A stretch of DNA of 64,000 nt from Isoperla grammatica (lineage: Eukaryota > Arthropoda > Insecta > Plecoptera > Perlodidae): the NCBI GenBank assembly GCA_945910005.1, contig CAMDTW010000165.1:310001-374000 (forward strand), in the 5' to 3' direction. Positions 1-11,800 of this stretch are shown here, piece after piece. The notes beneath the pieces are model-generated. The model did no database searches and was not told where the DNA came from. It saw nothing but the letters and a program-made list of their open reading frames with translations. Positions within the stretch are counted from its first letter, which is position 1. The number at the start of each line of letters is the position of its first letter. The position numbers and the translations under genes were made by a program.

Positions 1-3000
1 GTACAGTCACCTTCACAAGCGAGGAAACATGCGTTGTCTTCATATGTTGTATGTAGTTGCTCTCATGTCACTGACTAAGGGCAGGGTTTATCAAGTACAG
101 TCACCTTCATAAGCGAGGAAACATGCGTTGTCTTCATATGTTGCATGTAGTTGCTCTCATGTCACTGACTTAGCGCAGGGTTTATCAAGTACAGTCACCT
201 TCACAAGCGTGGAAACATGTTTTGTCTTCATATGTTGCATGTAGTTGCTCTCATGTCACTGACTTTGCGCATGGTTTATCAAGTACAGTCACCTTCACAA
301 GCGAGGAAACATGCGTTGTCTTCATATGTTGCATGTAGTTGCTCTCATGTCACTGACTTAGAGCAGGGTTTATCAAGTACAGTCACCTTCACAAGCGTGG
401 AAACATGTGTTGTCTTCATATGTTGCATGTAGTTGCTCTCATGTCACTGACTTTGCGCAGGGTTTATCAAGTACAGTCACCTTCACAAGCGAGGCAACAT
501 GCGTTGTCTTCATATGTTGCATGTAGTTGCTTTCATGTCACTCACTTAGCGCAGGGTTAATCTCGTACAGTCACCTTCACAAGCGAGGAAACATGAGTTG
601 TCCTCATATGTTGCATGTAGTTGTTCTCATGTAACTGACTTAGCGCAGGGTTTATCAAGCACAGTCACCGTCACAAGCGAGGAAACATGCGTTGTCTTCA
701 TATGTTGCATGTAGTGGCTCTCATGTCTCTGACATAGCGCAGGGTTTATCACGAACAGTCACCGTCACAAGCGAGGAAGCATGCGTTGTCTTCATATGTT
801 GCATGTAGTTGCTCTCATATCACTGACTTAGCGCAGGGTTTATCACGTACAGTCACCTTCACAAGCGAGGAAACATGCGTTGTCTTCATATGTTGCATGT
901 AGTTGCTCTCATGTCACTGACTTAGCGCAGGGTTTATCAAGTACAGTCACCGTCACAATAGAGAAAACATGCATTGTCTTCATATGTTGCATGTAGTTGC
1001 TCTCATGTCACTGACTAAGCGCAAGGTTTATCACGTACAGTTACCTTCACATCGAGGAAACATGCGTTGTCTTCATATGTTGCATGTAGTTGCTCTCATG
1101 TCACTGACTTAGCGCAGGGTTTATCAAGTATAGTCACCTTCACAAGCGAGGAAACATGCGTTGTCTTCATATGTTGCATGTAGTTGCTCTCATGTCACTG
1201 ACATAGCGCAGGGTTTATCAAGTACAGTCACCTTCACAAGCTAGGAAACATGCGTTGTCTTCATATGTTGTATGTAGTTGCTCTCATGTCACTGACTAAG
1301 GGCAGGGTTTATCAAGTACAGTCACCTTCATAAGCGAGGAAACATGCGTTGTCTTCATATGTTGCATGTAGTTGCTCTCATGTCACTGACTTAGCGCAGG
1401 GTTTATCAAGTACAATCACCTTCACAAGCGTGGAAACATGTTTTGTCTTCATATGTTGCATGTAGTTGCTCTCATGTCACTGACTTTGCGCATGGTTTAT
1501 CAAGTACAGTCACCTTCACAAGCGAGGAAACATGCGTTGTCTTCATATGTTGCATGTCGTTGCTCTCATGTCACTGACTTAGCGCAGGGTTTATCAAGTA
1601 CAGTCACCTTCACAAGCGAGCAAACATGCGTTGTCTTCATATGTTGCATGTAGGTGCTCTCATGTCACTGACTTAGCGCAGGGTTTATCAAGTACAGTCA
1701 CCGTCACATGCGAGGAAACATGCATTGTTTTCATATGTTGCATGTAGTTGCTCTCATGTCACTGACTTAGCGCAGGGTTTATCACGTACAGTCACATTCA
1801 CAAGCGAAGAAACATGCGTTGTCTTTATATGTTGCATGTCGTTGCTCTCATGTCACCGACTTAGCGCAGGGTTTATCAAGTACAGTCACCGTCACAAGCG
1901 GGAATACATGCGTTGTCTTCATATGTTGCATGTAGTTGCTCTCATGTCACTGACTAAGCGCAGGGTTTATCAAGTACAGTCACCGTCACAAACGGGAAAA
2001 CATGCGTTGTCTTCATATTTTGCATGTAGTTGCTCTCATGTCACTGACATAGCGCAGGGTTTATCACGTACAGTCACCGTCACAAACGAGGAAACATGAG
2101 TTGTCTTTATATGTTGCATGTAGTTACTCTCATGTCACTGACATAGCGCAGGGTTTATCACGTACAGTCACCGTCACAAGCGAGGAAACATGAGTTGTCT
2201 TCATATGTTGCATGTAGTTGCTTTCATGTCACTGACTTAGCGCAGGGTTTATCAAGTACAGTCACCTTTACAAGCGAGGAAACATGCGTTGTCTTCATAT
2301 GTTGCATGTAGTTGCTCTCATGTCACTGACTTAGCGCAGGGTTTATCACGTACAGTCACCTTCACAAGCGAGAAAACATGCGTTGTCTTCATATGTTGCA
2401 TGTAATTGCTCTCATGTCAGTGACTTAGCGCAGGGTTTATCAAGTACAGGCACCGTCACAAGCGGGAAAACATGCGTTGTCTTCATATGTTGCATGTAGT
2501 TGCTCTTATGTCACTGACTTAGCGCAGGGTTTATCAAGTACAGTCACCGTCACAAGCGAGGAAACATGCGTTGTCTTCATATGTTGCATGTAGTTGCTCT
2601 CATGACACTTACTTAGCGCAGGGTTTATCACGTACAGTCACCGTCACAAGCGAGGAAACATGCGTTGTCTTCAAATGTTGCATGTAGTTGCTCTCATGTC
2701 AGTGACTTAGCGCAGGGTTTATCACGTAAAGTCACCGTCACAAGCGTGGAAATATGCGTTGTCCTCATATGTTGCATGTAGTTGCTCTCATGCCATTGAC
2801 TTAGCGCAGGGTTTATCAAGTACAGTCACCTTCACAAGCGAGGAAACATGCGTTGTCATCATATGTTGCATGTAGTTGTTCTCATGTCACAGAATAAGCG
2901 CAGGGTTTATCAAGTACAGTCACCTTCACAAGCGAGGAAACATGCGTTGTCTTCATATGTTGCATGTAGTTTCTCTCATGTCACTGACTTACCGCAGGGT

Positions 3001-6000
3001 TTATCAAGTACAGTCACCGTCACAAGCGAGGAAACATGCGTTGTTTTCATATGTTGCATGTAGTTGCTCTCATGTCACTGACTTAGCGCAGGGTTTATCA
3101 CGTACAGTCACCTTCACAAGCGAGGAAACATGCGTTGTCTTCATATGTTGCATGTAGTTGCTCTCATGTCACTGACTTAGCGCAGGGTTTATCACGTACA
3201 GTCACCTTCACAAGCGAGGAAACATGTGTTGTCTTCATATGTTGCATGTAGTTGCTCTCATGTCACTGACTTAGCGCAGGGTTTATCACGTACAGTCACC
3301 TTCACAAGCGAGGAAACATGAGTTGTCCTCATATGTTGCATGTAGTTGCTCTCATGTCACTGACTTAGCGCAGGGTTAATCTCGTACAGTCACCTTAACA
3401 AGCGAGGAAACATCCGTTGTCTTCATATGTTGCATGTAGTTGCTCTCATGTCACTGACTAAGCGCAGGGTTTATCAAGTACAGTCACCGTCACAAGCGAG
3501 GAAATATGCGTTGTCTTCATATGTTGCATGTAGTTGCTCTCATGTCACTGACTTAGCGCAGGGTTTATCAAGTACAGTCACCTTCACAAGCGAGGAAACA
3601 TGCGTTGTCTTCATATGTTGCATGTAGTTGCTCTCATGTCACTGACTTAGAGCAGGGTTTATCAAGTACAGTCACCTTCACAAGCGTGGAAACATGTGTT
3701 GTCTTCATATGTTGCATGTAGTTGCTCTCATGTCACTGACTTTGCGCAGGGTTTATCAAGTACAGTCACCTTCACAAGCGAGGCAACATGCGTTGTCTTC
3801 ATATGTTGCATGTAGTTGCTTTCATGTCACTGACTTAGCGCAGGGTTAATCTCGTACAGTCACCTTCACAAGCGAGGAAAAATGAGTTGTCCTCATATGT
3901 TGCATGTAGTTGTTCTCATGTAACTGACTTAGCGCAGGGTTTATCAAGTACAGTCACCGTCACAAGCGAGGAAACATGCGTTGTCTTCATATGTTGCATG
4001 TAGTTGCTCTCATGTCACTGACTTAGCGCAGGGTTTATCAAGTACAGTTACCGTCACAATAGAGAAAACATGCATTGTCTTCATATGTTGCATGAAGTTG
4101 CTCTCATGTCACTGACTTAGCGCAAGGTTTATCACGTACAGTTACCTTCACATCGAGGAAACATGCGTTGTCTTCATATGTTGCATGTAGTTGCTCTCAT
4201 GTCACTGACTTAGCGCAGGCTTTATCAAGTACAGTCACCTTCACAAGCGAGGAAACATGCGTTGTCTTCATATGTGTCATGTAGTTGCTCTCATGTCACT
4301 GACATAGCGCAGGGTTTATCAAGTACAGTCACCTTCACAAGCGAGGAAACATGCGTTGTCTTCATATGTTGTATGTAGTTGCTCTCATGTCACTGACTAA
4401 GGGCAGGGTTTATCAAGTACAGTCACCTTCATAAGCGAGGAAACATGCGTTGTCTTCATATGTTGCATGTAGTTGCTCTCATGTCACTGACTTAGCGCAG
4501 GGTTTATCAAGTACAGTCACCTTCACAAGCGTGGAAACATGTTTTGTCTTCATATGTTGCATGTAGTTGCTCTCATGTCACTGACTTTGCGCATGGTTTA
4601 TCAAGTACAGTCACCTTCACAAGCGGGGAAACATGCGTTGTCTTCATATGTTGCATGTCGTTGCTCTCATGTCACTGACTTAGCGCAGGGTTTATCAAGT
4701 ACAGTCACCTTCACAAGCGAGGAAACATGCGTTGTCTTCATATGTTGCATGTTGTTGCTCTCATGTCACTGACTTAGCGCAGGGTTTATCAAGTATAGTC
4801 ACCTTCACAAGCGAGGAAACATGCGTTGTCTTCATATGTTGCATATAGTTGCTTTCATGTCACTGACTTAGCGCAGGGTTTATCAAGTACAGTCACCGTC
4901 ACAAGCGGGAAAACATGCGTTGTCTTCATATATTGCATGTAGCTGCTTTCATGTCACTGACTTAGTGCAGGGTTTATTAAGTACAGTCACCTTTACAAGC
5001 GAGGAAACATGCGTTTTCTTCATATGTTGCATGTAATTGCTCTCATGTCACTGACTTAGCGCAGGGTTTATCACGTACAGTCACCTTCACAAGCGAGCAA
5101 ACATGCGTTGTCTTCATATGTTGCATCAAGTTGCTCTCATGTCACTGACTTAGCGCAGGGTTTATCAAGTACAGTCACCGTCACCTGCGAGGAAACATGC
5201 ATTGTCTTCATATGTTGCATGTAGTTGCTCTCATGTCACTGACTTAGCGCAGGGTTTATCACGTACAGTCACCTTCACAAGCGAAGAAACATGCGTTGTC
5301 TTCATATGTTGCATGTCGTTGCTCTCATGTCACCGACTTAGCGCAGGGTTTATCAAGTACAGTCACCGTCACAAGCGGGAATACATGCGTTGTCTTCATA
5401 TGTTGCATGTAGTTGCTCTCATGTCACTGACTTAGCGCAGGGTTTATCAAGTACAGTCACCGTCACAAACGGGAAAACATGCGTTGTCTTCATATTTTGC
5501 ATGTAGTTGCTCTCATGTCACTGACATAGCGCAGGGTTTATCACGTACAGTCACCGTCACAAGCGAGGAAACATGAGTTGTCTTTATATGTTGCATGTAG
5601 TTGCTCTCATGTTACTGACTTAGCGCAGGGTTTATCAAGTACAGTCACCTTTACAAGCGAGGAAACATGCGTTGTCTTCATATGTTGCATATAGTTGCTC
5701 TCATGTCACTGACTTAGCGCAGGGTTTATCACGTACAGTCACCTTCACAAGCGAGAAAACATGCGTTGTCTTCATATGTTGCATGTAGTTGCTCTCATGT
5801 CACTGACTTAGCGCAGGGTTTATCAAGTACAGTCACCTTTACAAGCGAGGAAACATGCGTTGTCTTCATATGTTGCATGTAGTTGCTCTCATGTCACTGA
5901 CTTAGCGCAGAGTTTATCACGTACAGTCACCGTCACAAGCGAGGAAACATAAGTTTTCTTCATATGTCGCATGTAGTTGCTCTCATGTCACTGACTTCAC

Positions 6001-8403
6001 GCAGGGTTTATTAAGTACAGTCACCTTTACAAGCGAGGAAACATGCGTTGTCTTCATATGTTGCATGTAATTGCTCTCATGTCACTGACTTAGCGCAGGG
6101 TTTATCACGTACAGTCACCTTCACAAGCGAGCAAACATGCGTTGTCTTCATATGTTGCATGTAGTTGCTCTCATGTCACTGACTTAGCGCAGGGTTTATC
6201 AAGTACAGTCACCGTCACATGCGAGGAAACATGCATTGTCTTCATATGTTGCATGTAGTTGCTCTCATGTCACTGACTTAGCGCAGGGTTTATCACGTAC
6301 AGTCACCTTCACAAGCGAAGAAACATGCGTTGTCTTTATATGTTGCATGTCGTTGCTCTCATGTCACCGACTTAGCGCAGGGTTTATCAAGTACAGTCAC
6401 CGTCACAAGCGGGAATACATGCGTTGTCTTCATTTGTTGCATGTAGTTGCTCTCATGTCACTGACTTAGCGCAGGGTTTATCAAGTACAGTCACCGTCAC
6501 AAACGGGAAAACATGCGTTGTCTTCATATTTTGCATGTAGTTGCTCTCATGTCACTGACATAGCGCAGGGTTTATCACGTACAGTCACCGTCACAAACGA
6601 GGAAACATGAGTTGTCTTTATATGTTGCATGTAGTTACTCTCATGTCACTGACATAGCGCAGGGTTTATCACGTACAGTCACCGTCACAAGCGAGGAAAC
6701 ATGAGTTGTCTTCATATGTTGCATGTAGTTGCTCTCATGTCACTGACTTAGCGCAGGGTTTATCAAGTACAGTCACCTTTACAAGCGAGGAAACATGCGT
6801 TGTCTTCATATGTTGCATGTAGTTGCTCTCATGTCACTGACTTAGCGCAGGGTTTATCACGTACAGTAACCTTCACAAGCGAGAAAACATGCGTTGTCTT
6901 CATATGTTGCATGTAATTGCTCTCATGTCAGTGACTTAGCGCAGGGTTTATCAAGTACAGGCACCGTCACAAGCGGGAAAACATGCGTTGTCTTCATATG
7001 TTGCATGTACTTGCTCTCATGACACTTACTTAGCGCAGGGTTTATCAAGTACAGTCACCATCACAAGCGAGAAAACATGCGTTGTCGTCATATGTTGCAT
7101 GTAGTTGTTCTCATGTCACTGACTAAGCGCAGGGTTTATCAAGTACAGTCACCGTCACAAGCGAGGAAACATGCGTTGTCTTCATATGTTGCATGTAGTT
7201 GCTCTCATGTCACTGACTTAGCGCAGGGTTTATCAAGAACAGTCACCGTCACAAGCGAGGAAACATGCGTTGTCTTCATATGTTGCATGTAGTTGCTCTC
7301 ATGTCACTGACTTAGCGCAGGGTTTATCAAGTACTGTCACCGTCACAAGCGAGGAAACATGCATTGTCTTCATATTATGTTGCATGTACTTGCTCTCATG
7401 TCACTGACTTAGCGCAGGGTTTATCACGTACAGTCACCGTCACAAGCGAGGAAACATGCGTTGTCTTCAAATGTTGCATGTAGTTGCTCTCATGTCAGTG
7501 ACTTAGCGCAGGGTTTATCACGTAAAGTCACCGTCACAAGCGAGGAAATATGCGTTGTCCTCATATATTGCATGTAGTTGCTCTCATGCCATTGACTTAG
7601 CGCAGGGTTTATCAAGTACAGTCACCTTCACAAGCGAGGAAACATGCGTTGTCATCATATGTTGCATGTAGTTGCTCTCATGTCACAGAATTAGCGCAGG
7701 GTTTATCAAGTACAGTCACCTTCACAAGCGAGGAAACATGCGTTGTCTTCATATGTTGCATGTAGTTTCTCTCATGTCACTGACTTACCGCAGGGTTTAT
7801 CAAGTACAGTCACCGTCACAAGCGAGGAAACATGCGTTGTTTTCATATGTTGCATGTAGTTGCTCTCATGTCACTGACTTAGCGCAGGGTTTATCACGTA
7901 CAGTCACCTTCACAAGCGAGGAAACATGCGTTGTCTTCATATGTTGCATGTAGTTGCTCTCATGTCACTGACTTAGCGCAGGGTTTATCACGTACAGTCA
8001 CCTTCACAAGCGAGGAAACATGTGTTGTCTTCATATGTTGCATGTAGTTGCTCTCATGTCACTGACTTAGCGCAGGGTTTATCACGTACAGTCACCTTCA
8101 CAAGCGAGGAAACATGAGTTGTCCTCATATGTTGCATGTAGTTGCTCTCATGTCACTGACTTAGCGCAGGGTTAATCTCGTACAGTCACCTTAACAAGCG
8201 AGGAAACATGCGTTGTCTTCATATGTTGCATGTAGTTGCTCTCATGTCACTGACTAAGCGCAGGGTTTATCAAGTACAGTCACCGTCACAAGCGAGGAAA
8301 TATGCGTTGTCTTCATATGTTGCATGTAGTTGCTCTCATGTCACTGACTTAGCGCAGGGTTTATCAAGTACAGTCACCTTAACAAGCGAGGAAACATGCG
8401 TTG
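1..8403 (+). repeat. 94-bp satellite array, segment I
   Basis: Head-to-tail copies of one 94-bp monomer, all in the same orientation, running in from the left edge of the window. The monomer starts GTACAGTCAC, carries CATATG at 41-46 and ends TTTATCAA. Neighbouring copies typically differ at a few positions, while copies at higher-order spacings are nearly identical: about 2850-4130 recurs at +4,796. Length variants are a 97-bp monomer (extra TAT, CATATTATG) at about 7371 and 93-bp monomers (CACATCGAG) near 1050 and 4152. An 11-monomer (1,034-bp) internal duplication relates about 5200 to 6236. All ORFs here come from the repeat; no gene is seen. The segment ends inside a monomer after position 36, where the SINE joins. 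Confidence 0.97.
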
Positions 8404-8456
8404 GTCCAGTGGTTAGCATCCCTGCTTCCAATGCAGAAGGTCCCGGGTTCAAATCC
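8402..8456 (+). promoter_or_regulatory. Internal Pol III promoter (A and B boxes) of SINE copy 1
   Basis: The A box TGGTCCAGTGG (8402-8412) fits TRGYNNARNNG at every constrained position. The B box GGTTCAAATCC (8446-8456) fits the tRNA B-box consensus. The 33-bp gap between them is normal for tRNA-type promoters. The first two bases of the A box are shared with the satellite GCGTTG, so the promoter is completed across the junction. Activity is inferred, not shown. Confidence 0.8.
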
Positions 8457-8466
8457 CGCTTCGGGC

Positions 8467-8484
8467 AGAAGTTTTTTAACTTCT
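8467..8484 (+). terminator. T6 Pol III stop in a 7-bp hairpin, SINE copy 1
   Basis: Immediately after the tRNA-like head, AGAAGTT and AACTTCT form a perfect 7-bp inverted repeat around a TTTT loop. Together they contain a run of six T (8472-8477). Runs of four or more T on the non-template strand usually end Pol III transcription, so transcripts from the internal promoter would be expected to stop at about 70-75 nt and not read through the SINE body. Confidence 0.6.
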
Positions 8485-8798
8485 AATATAGATTCAATTC
8501 CATTACTTCTTGGCTTAGGAATATATAAACGGTGACTTTGGAGCCGTCCTAGCAACGAAGCACTCAATAAATTCAAAGTTGTCCTGAATCGGCCTTGTTG
8601 ATTCTGGCATTTGTCCGCAGGTGTTCGCACTGTCCAATCACTGATTCATATGTTTCCTATTTGAAATATCGATCTTTGATTGGTTATCGCTCACTCGTCG
8701 ATGGTGTTCGAAGCCTACAGGGTTGGTTTAGTCACTTTAAATTAAAGTCCCCCACTGTAAATCAGTTTAATTACTGAGTGGGTAGACTCTAAATGTGA

Positions 8799-8826
8799 AT
8801 TTATTTATTTATTTATTTATTTATTT
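8799..8826 (+). repeat. (ATTT)7 tail of SINE copy 1
   Basis: Seven perfect ATTT units form the 3' tail of the SINE. The satellite resumes directly with ATGTTGCATG. Copy 2 has six units, the kind of microsatellite slippage expected after duplication. Confidence 0.95.
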
Positions 8827-11800
8827 ATGTTGCATGTAGTTGCTCTCATGTCACTGACTTAGAGCAGGGTTTATCAAGTACAGTCTCCTTCACAAGCGTG
8901 GAAACATGTGTTGTCTTCATATGTTGCATGTAGTTGCTCTCATGTCACTGACTTTGCGCAGGGTTTATCAAGTACAGTCACCTTCACAAGCGAGGCAACA
9001 TGCGTTGTCTTCATATGTTGCATGTAGTTGCTTTCATGTCACTGACTTAGCGCAGGGTTAATCTCGTACAGTCACCTTCACAAGCGAGGAAAAATGAGTT
9101 GTCCTCATATGTTGCATGTAGTTGCTCTCATATCACTGACTTAGCGCAGGGTTTATCACGTACAGTCACCTTCACAAGCGAGGAAACATGCGTTGTCTTC
9201 ATATGTTGCATGTAGTTGCTCTCATGTCACTGACTTAGCGCAGGGTTTATCAAGTACAGTCACCGTCACAATAGAGAAAACATGCATTGTCTTCATATGT
9301 TGCATGTAGTTGCTCTCATGTCACTGACTTAGCGCAAGGTTTATAACGTACAGTTACCTTCACATCGAGGAAACATGCGTTGTCTTCATATGTTGCATGT
9401 AGTTGCTCTCATGTCACTGACTTAGCGCAGGCTTTATCAAGTATAGTCACCTTCACAAGCGAGGAAACATGCGTTGTCTTCATATGTTGCATGTAGTTGC
9501 TCTCATGTCACTGACATAGCGCAGGGTTTATCAAGTACAGTCACCTTCACAAGCGAGGAAACATGCGTTGTCTTCATATGTTGTATGTAGTTGCTCTCAT
9601 GTCACTGACTAAGGGCAGGGTTTATCAAGTACAGTCACCTTCATAAGCGAGGAAACATGCGTTGTCTTCATATGTTGCATGTAGTTGCTCTCATGTCACT
9701 GACTTACCGCAGGGTTTATCAAGTACAATCACCTTCACAAGCGTGGAAACATGTTTTGTCTTCATATGTTGCATGTAGTTGCTCTCATGTCACTGACTTT
9801 GCGCATGGTTTATCAAGTACAGTCACCTTCACAAGCGAGGAAAAATGCGTTGTCTTCATATGTTGCATGTCGTTGCTCTCATGTCACTGACTTAGCGCAG
9901 GGTTTATCAAGTACAGTCACCTTCACAAGCGAGGAAACATGCGTTGTCTTCATATGTTGCATGTTGTTGCTCTCATGTCACTGACTTAGCGCAGGGTTTA
10001 TCAAGTATAGTCACCTTCACAAGCGAGGAAACATGCGTTGTCTTCATATGTTGCATATAGTTGCTCTCATGTCACTGACTTAGCGCAGGGTTTATCAAGT
10101 ACAGTCACCGTCACAAGCGGGAAAACATGCGTTGTCTTCATATGTTGCATGTAGCTGCTTTCATGTCACTGACTTAGTGCAGGGTTTATCAAGTACAGTC
10201 GCCTTCACAAGCGAGGGAACATGCGTTGTCTTCATATGTTGCATGCAGTTGCATTCATGTCACTGACTCAGTGCAGGGTTTATCTAGTACAGTCACCGTC
10301 ACAAGCGGGAAAACATGCGTTGTCTTCATATGTTGCATGTAGTTGCTCTCATGTCACTGACTTAGCGCAGGGTTTATCACGTACAGTCACCGTCACAAGC
10401 GAGGAAACATAAGTTTTCTTCATATGTCGCATGTAGTTGCTCTCATGTCACTGACTTCACGCAGGGTTTATTAAGTACAGTCACCTTTACAAGCGAGGAA
10501 ACATGCGTTGTCTTCATATGTTGCATGTAATTGCTCTCATGTCACTGACTTAGCGCAGGGTTTATCACGTACAGTCACCTTCACAAGCGAGCAAACATGC
10601 GTTGTCTTCATATGTTGCATGTAGTTGCTCTCATGTCACTGATTAAGCGCAGGGTTTATCAAGTACAGTCACCGTCACATGCGAGGAAACATGCATTGTC
10701 TTCATATGTTGCATGTAGTTGCTCTCATGTCACTGACTTAGCGCAGGGTTTTTCACGTACAGTCACCTTCACAAGCGAAGAAACATGCGTTGTCTTTATA
10801 TGTTGCATGTCGTTGGTCTCATGTCACCGACTTAGCGCAGGGTTTATCAAGTACAGTCACCGTCACAAGCGGGAATACATGCGTTGTCTTCATATGTTGC
10901 ATGTAGTTGCTCTCATGTCACTGACTTAGCGCAGGGTTTATCAAGTACAGTCACCGTCACAAACGGGAAAACATGCGTTGTCTTCATATTTTGCATGTAG
11001 TTGCTCTCATGTCACTGACATAGCGCAGGGTTTATCACGTACAGTCACCGTCACAAACGAGGAAACATGAGTTGTCTTTATATGTTGCATGTAGTTACTC
11101 TCATGTCACTGACATAGCGCAGGGTTTATCACGTACAGTCACCGTCACAAGCGAGGAAACATGAGTTGTCTTCATATGTTGCATGTAGTTGCTTTCATGT
11201 CACTGACTTAGCGCAGGGTTTATCAAGTACAGTCACCTTAACAAGCGAGGAAACATGCGTTGTCTTCATATGTTGCATGTAGTTGCTCTCATGTCACTGA
11301 CTTAGCGCAGGGTTTATCACGTACAGTCACCTTCACAAGCGAGAAAACATGCGTTGTCTTCATATGTTGCATGTAATTGCTCTCATGTCAGTGACTTAGC
11401 GCAGGGTTTATCAAGTACAGGCACCGTCACAAGCGGGAAAACATGCGTTGTCTTCATATGTTGCATGTAGTTGCTCTTATGTCACTGACTTAGCGCAGGG
11501 TTTATCAAGTACAGTCACCGTCACAAGCGAGGAAACATGCGTTGTCTTCATATGTTGCATGTAGTTGCTCTCATGACACTTACTTAGCGCAGGGTTTATC
11601 AAGTACAGTCACCATCACAAGCGAGAAAACATGCGTTGTCGTCATATGTTGCATGTAGTTGCTCTCATGTCACTGACATAGCGCAGGGTTTATCAAGTAC
11701 AGTCACCGTCACAAGCGAGGATACATGCGTTGTCTTCATATGTTGCATGTAGTTGCTCTCATGTCACTGACTTAGCGCAGGGTTTATCAAGAACAGTCAC

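Larger units (their letters stand above)
8404..8826 (+). mobile_element. tRNA-derived SINE, copy 1 (5' truncated, satellite-fused)
   Basis: A 423-bp non-satellite insertion. It begins with a tRNA-like head: A box at 8402-8412, anticodon-like stem-loop CCTGC-TTCCAAT-GCAGA, and B box at 8446-8456. About 340 bp of unrelated body follows, then an (ATTT)7 tail. This order is that of a tRNA-derived SINE mobilised by a LINE. The 3' acceptor strand (TTCGGGCA) has no partner: the bases where the 5' acceptor strand should be are satellite (CATGCGT), so the head is truncated at about tRNA position 7/8. The satellite resumes at monomer position 44, so positions 37-43 (TCTTCAT) are missing, and there is no target-site duplication. 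The anticodon loop reads CCA in strict register, but the TTCCAA context also resembles Gly-TCC; parentage is open. The short ORFs on either strand of the body do not look like genes. Confidence 0.88.

Noticed and set aside
33..66. Ancestral 10-23 bp subrepeat inside the monomer (GTTG at 33, 46 and 56; GTTGTCTTCATATG resembling GTTGCTCTCATGTC)
   Set aside because: The match is only about 9 of 14 and the spacing is irregular, which is too weak to claim that the 94-bp unit grew from a shorter repeat.
77..87. Pol III A-box-like TAGCGCAGGGT in the consensus monomer (positions 77-87)
   Set aside because: It misses the last constrained base and no B box follows at a workable distance in the monomer, so an internal Pol III promoter in every repeat is not supported.
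8402..8473. Functional tRNA gene (also at 32239-32310)
   Set aside because: The A box, B box and anticodon stem-loop are recognisable, but the 5' acceptor strand is missing and replaced by satellite that cannot pair with the 3' strand. The 340-bp body and ATTT tail identify a SINE.
8379..8777. ORFs of 60-92 codons over the SINE on both strands (repeated at 32201-32614)
   Set aside because: They overlap on opposite strands, span SINE/satellite junctions or the tRNA head, and match no recognised domain; they are chance ORFs in a noncoding retroposon.
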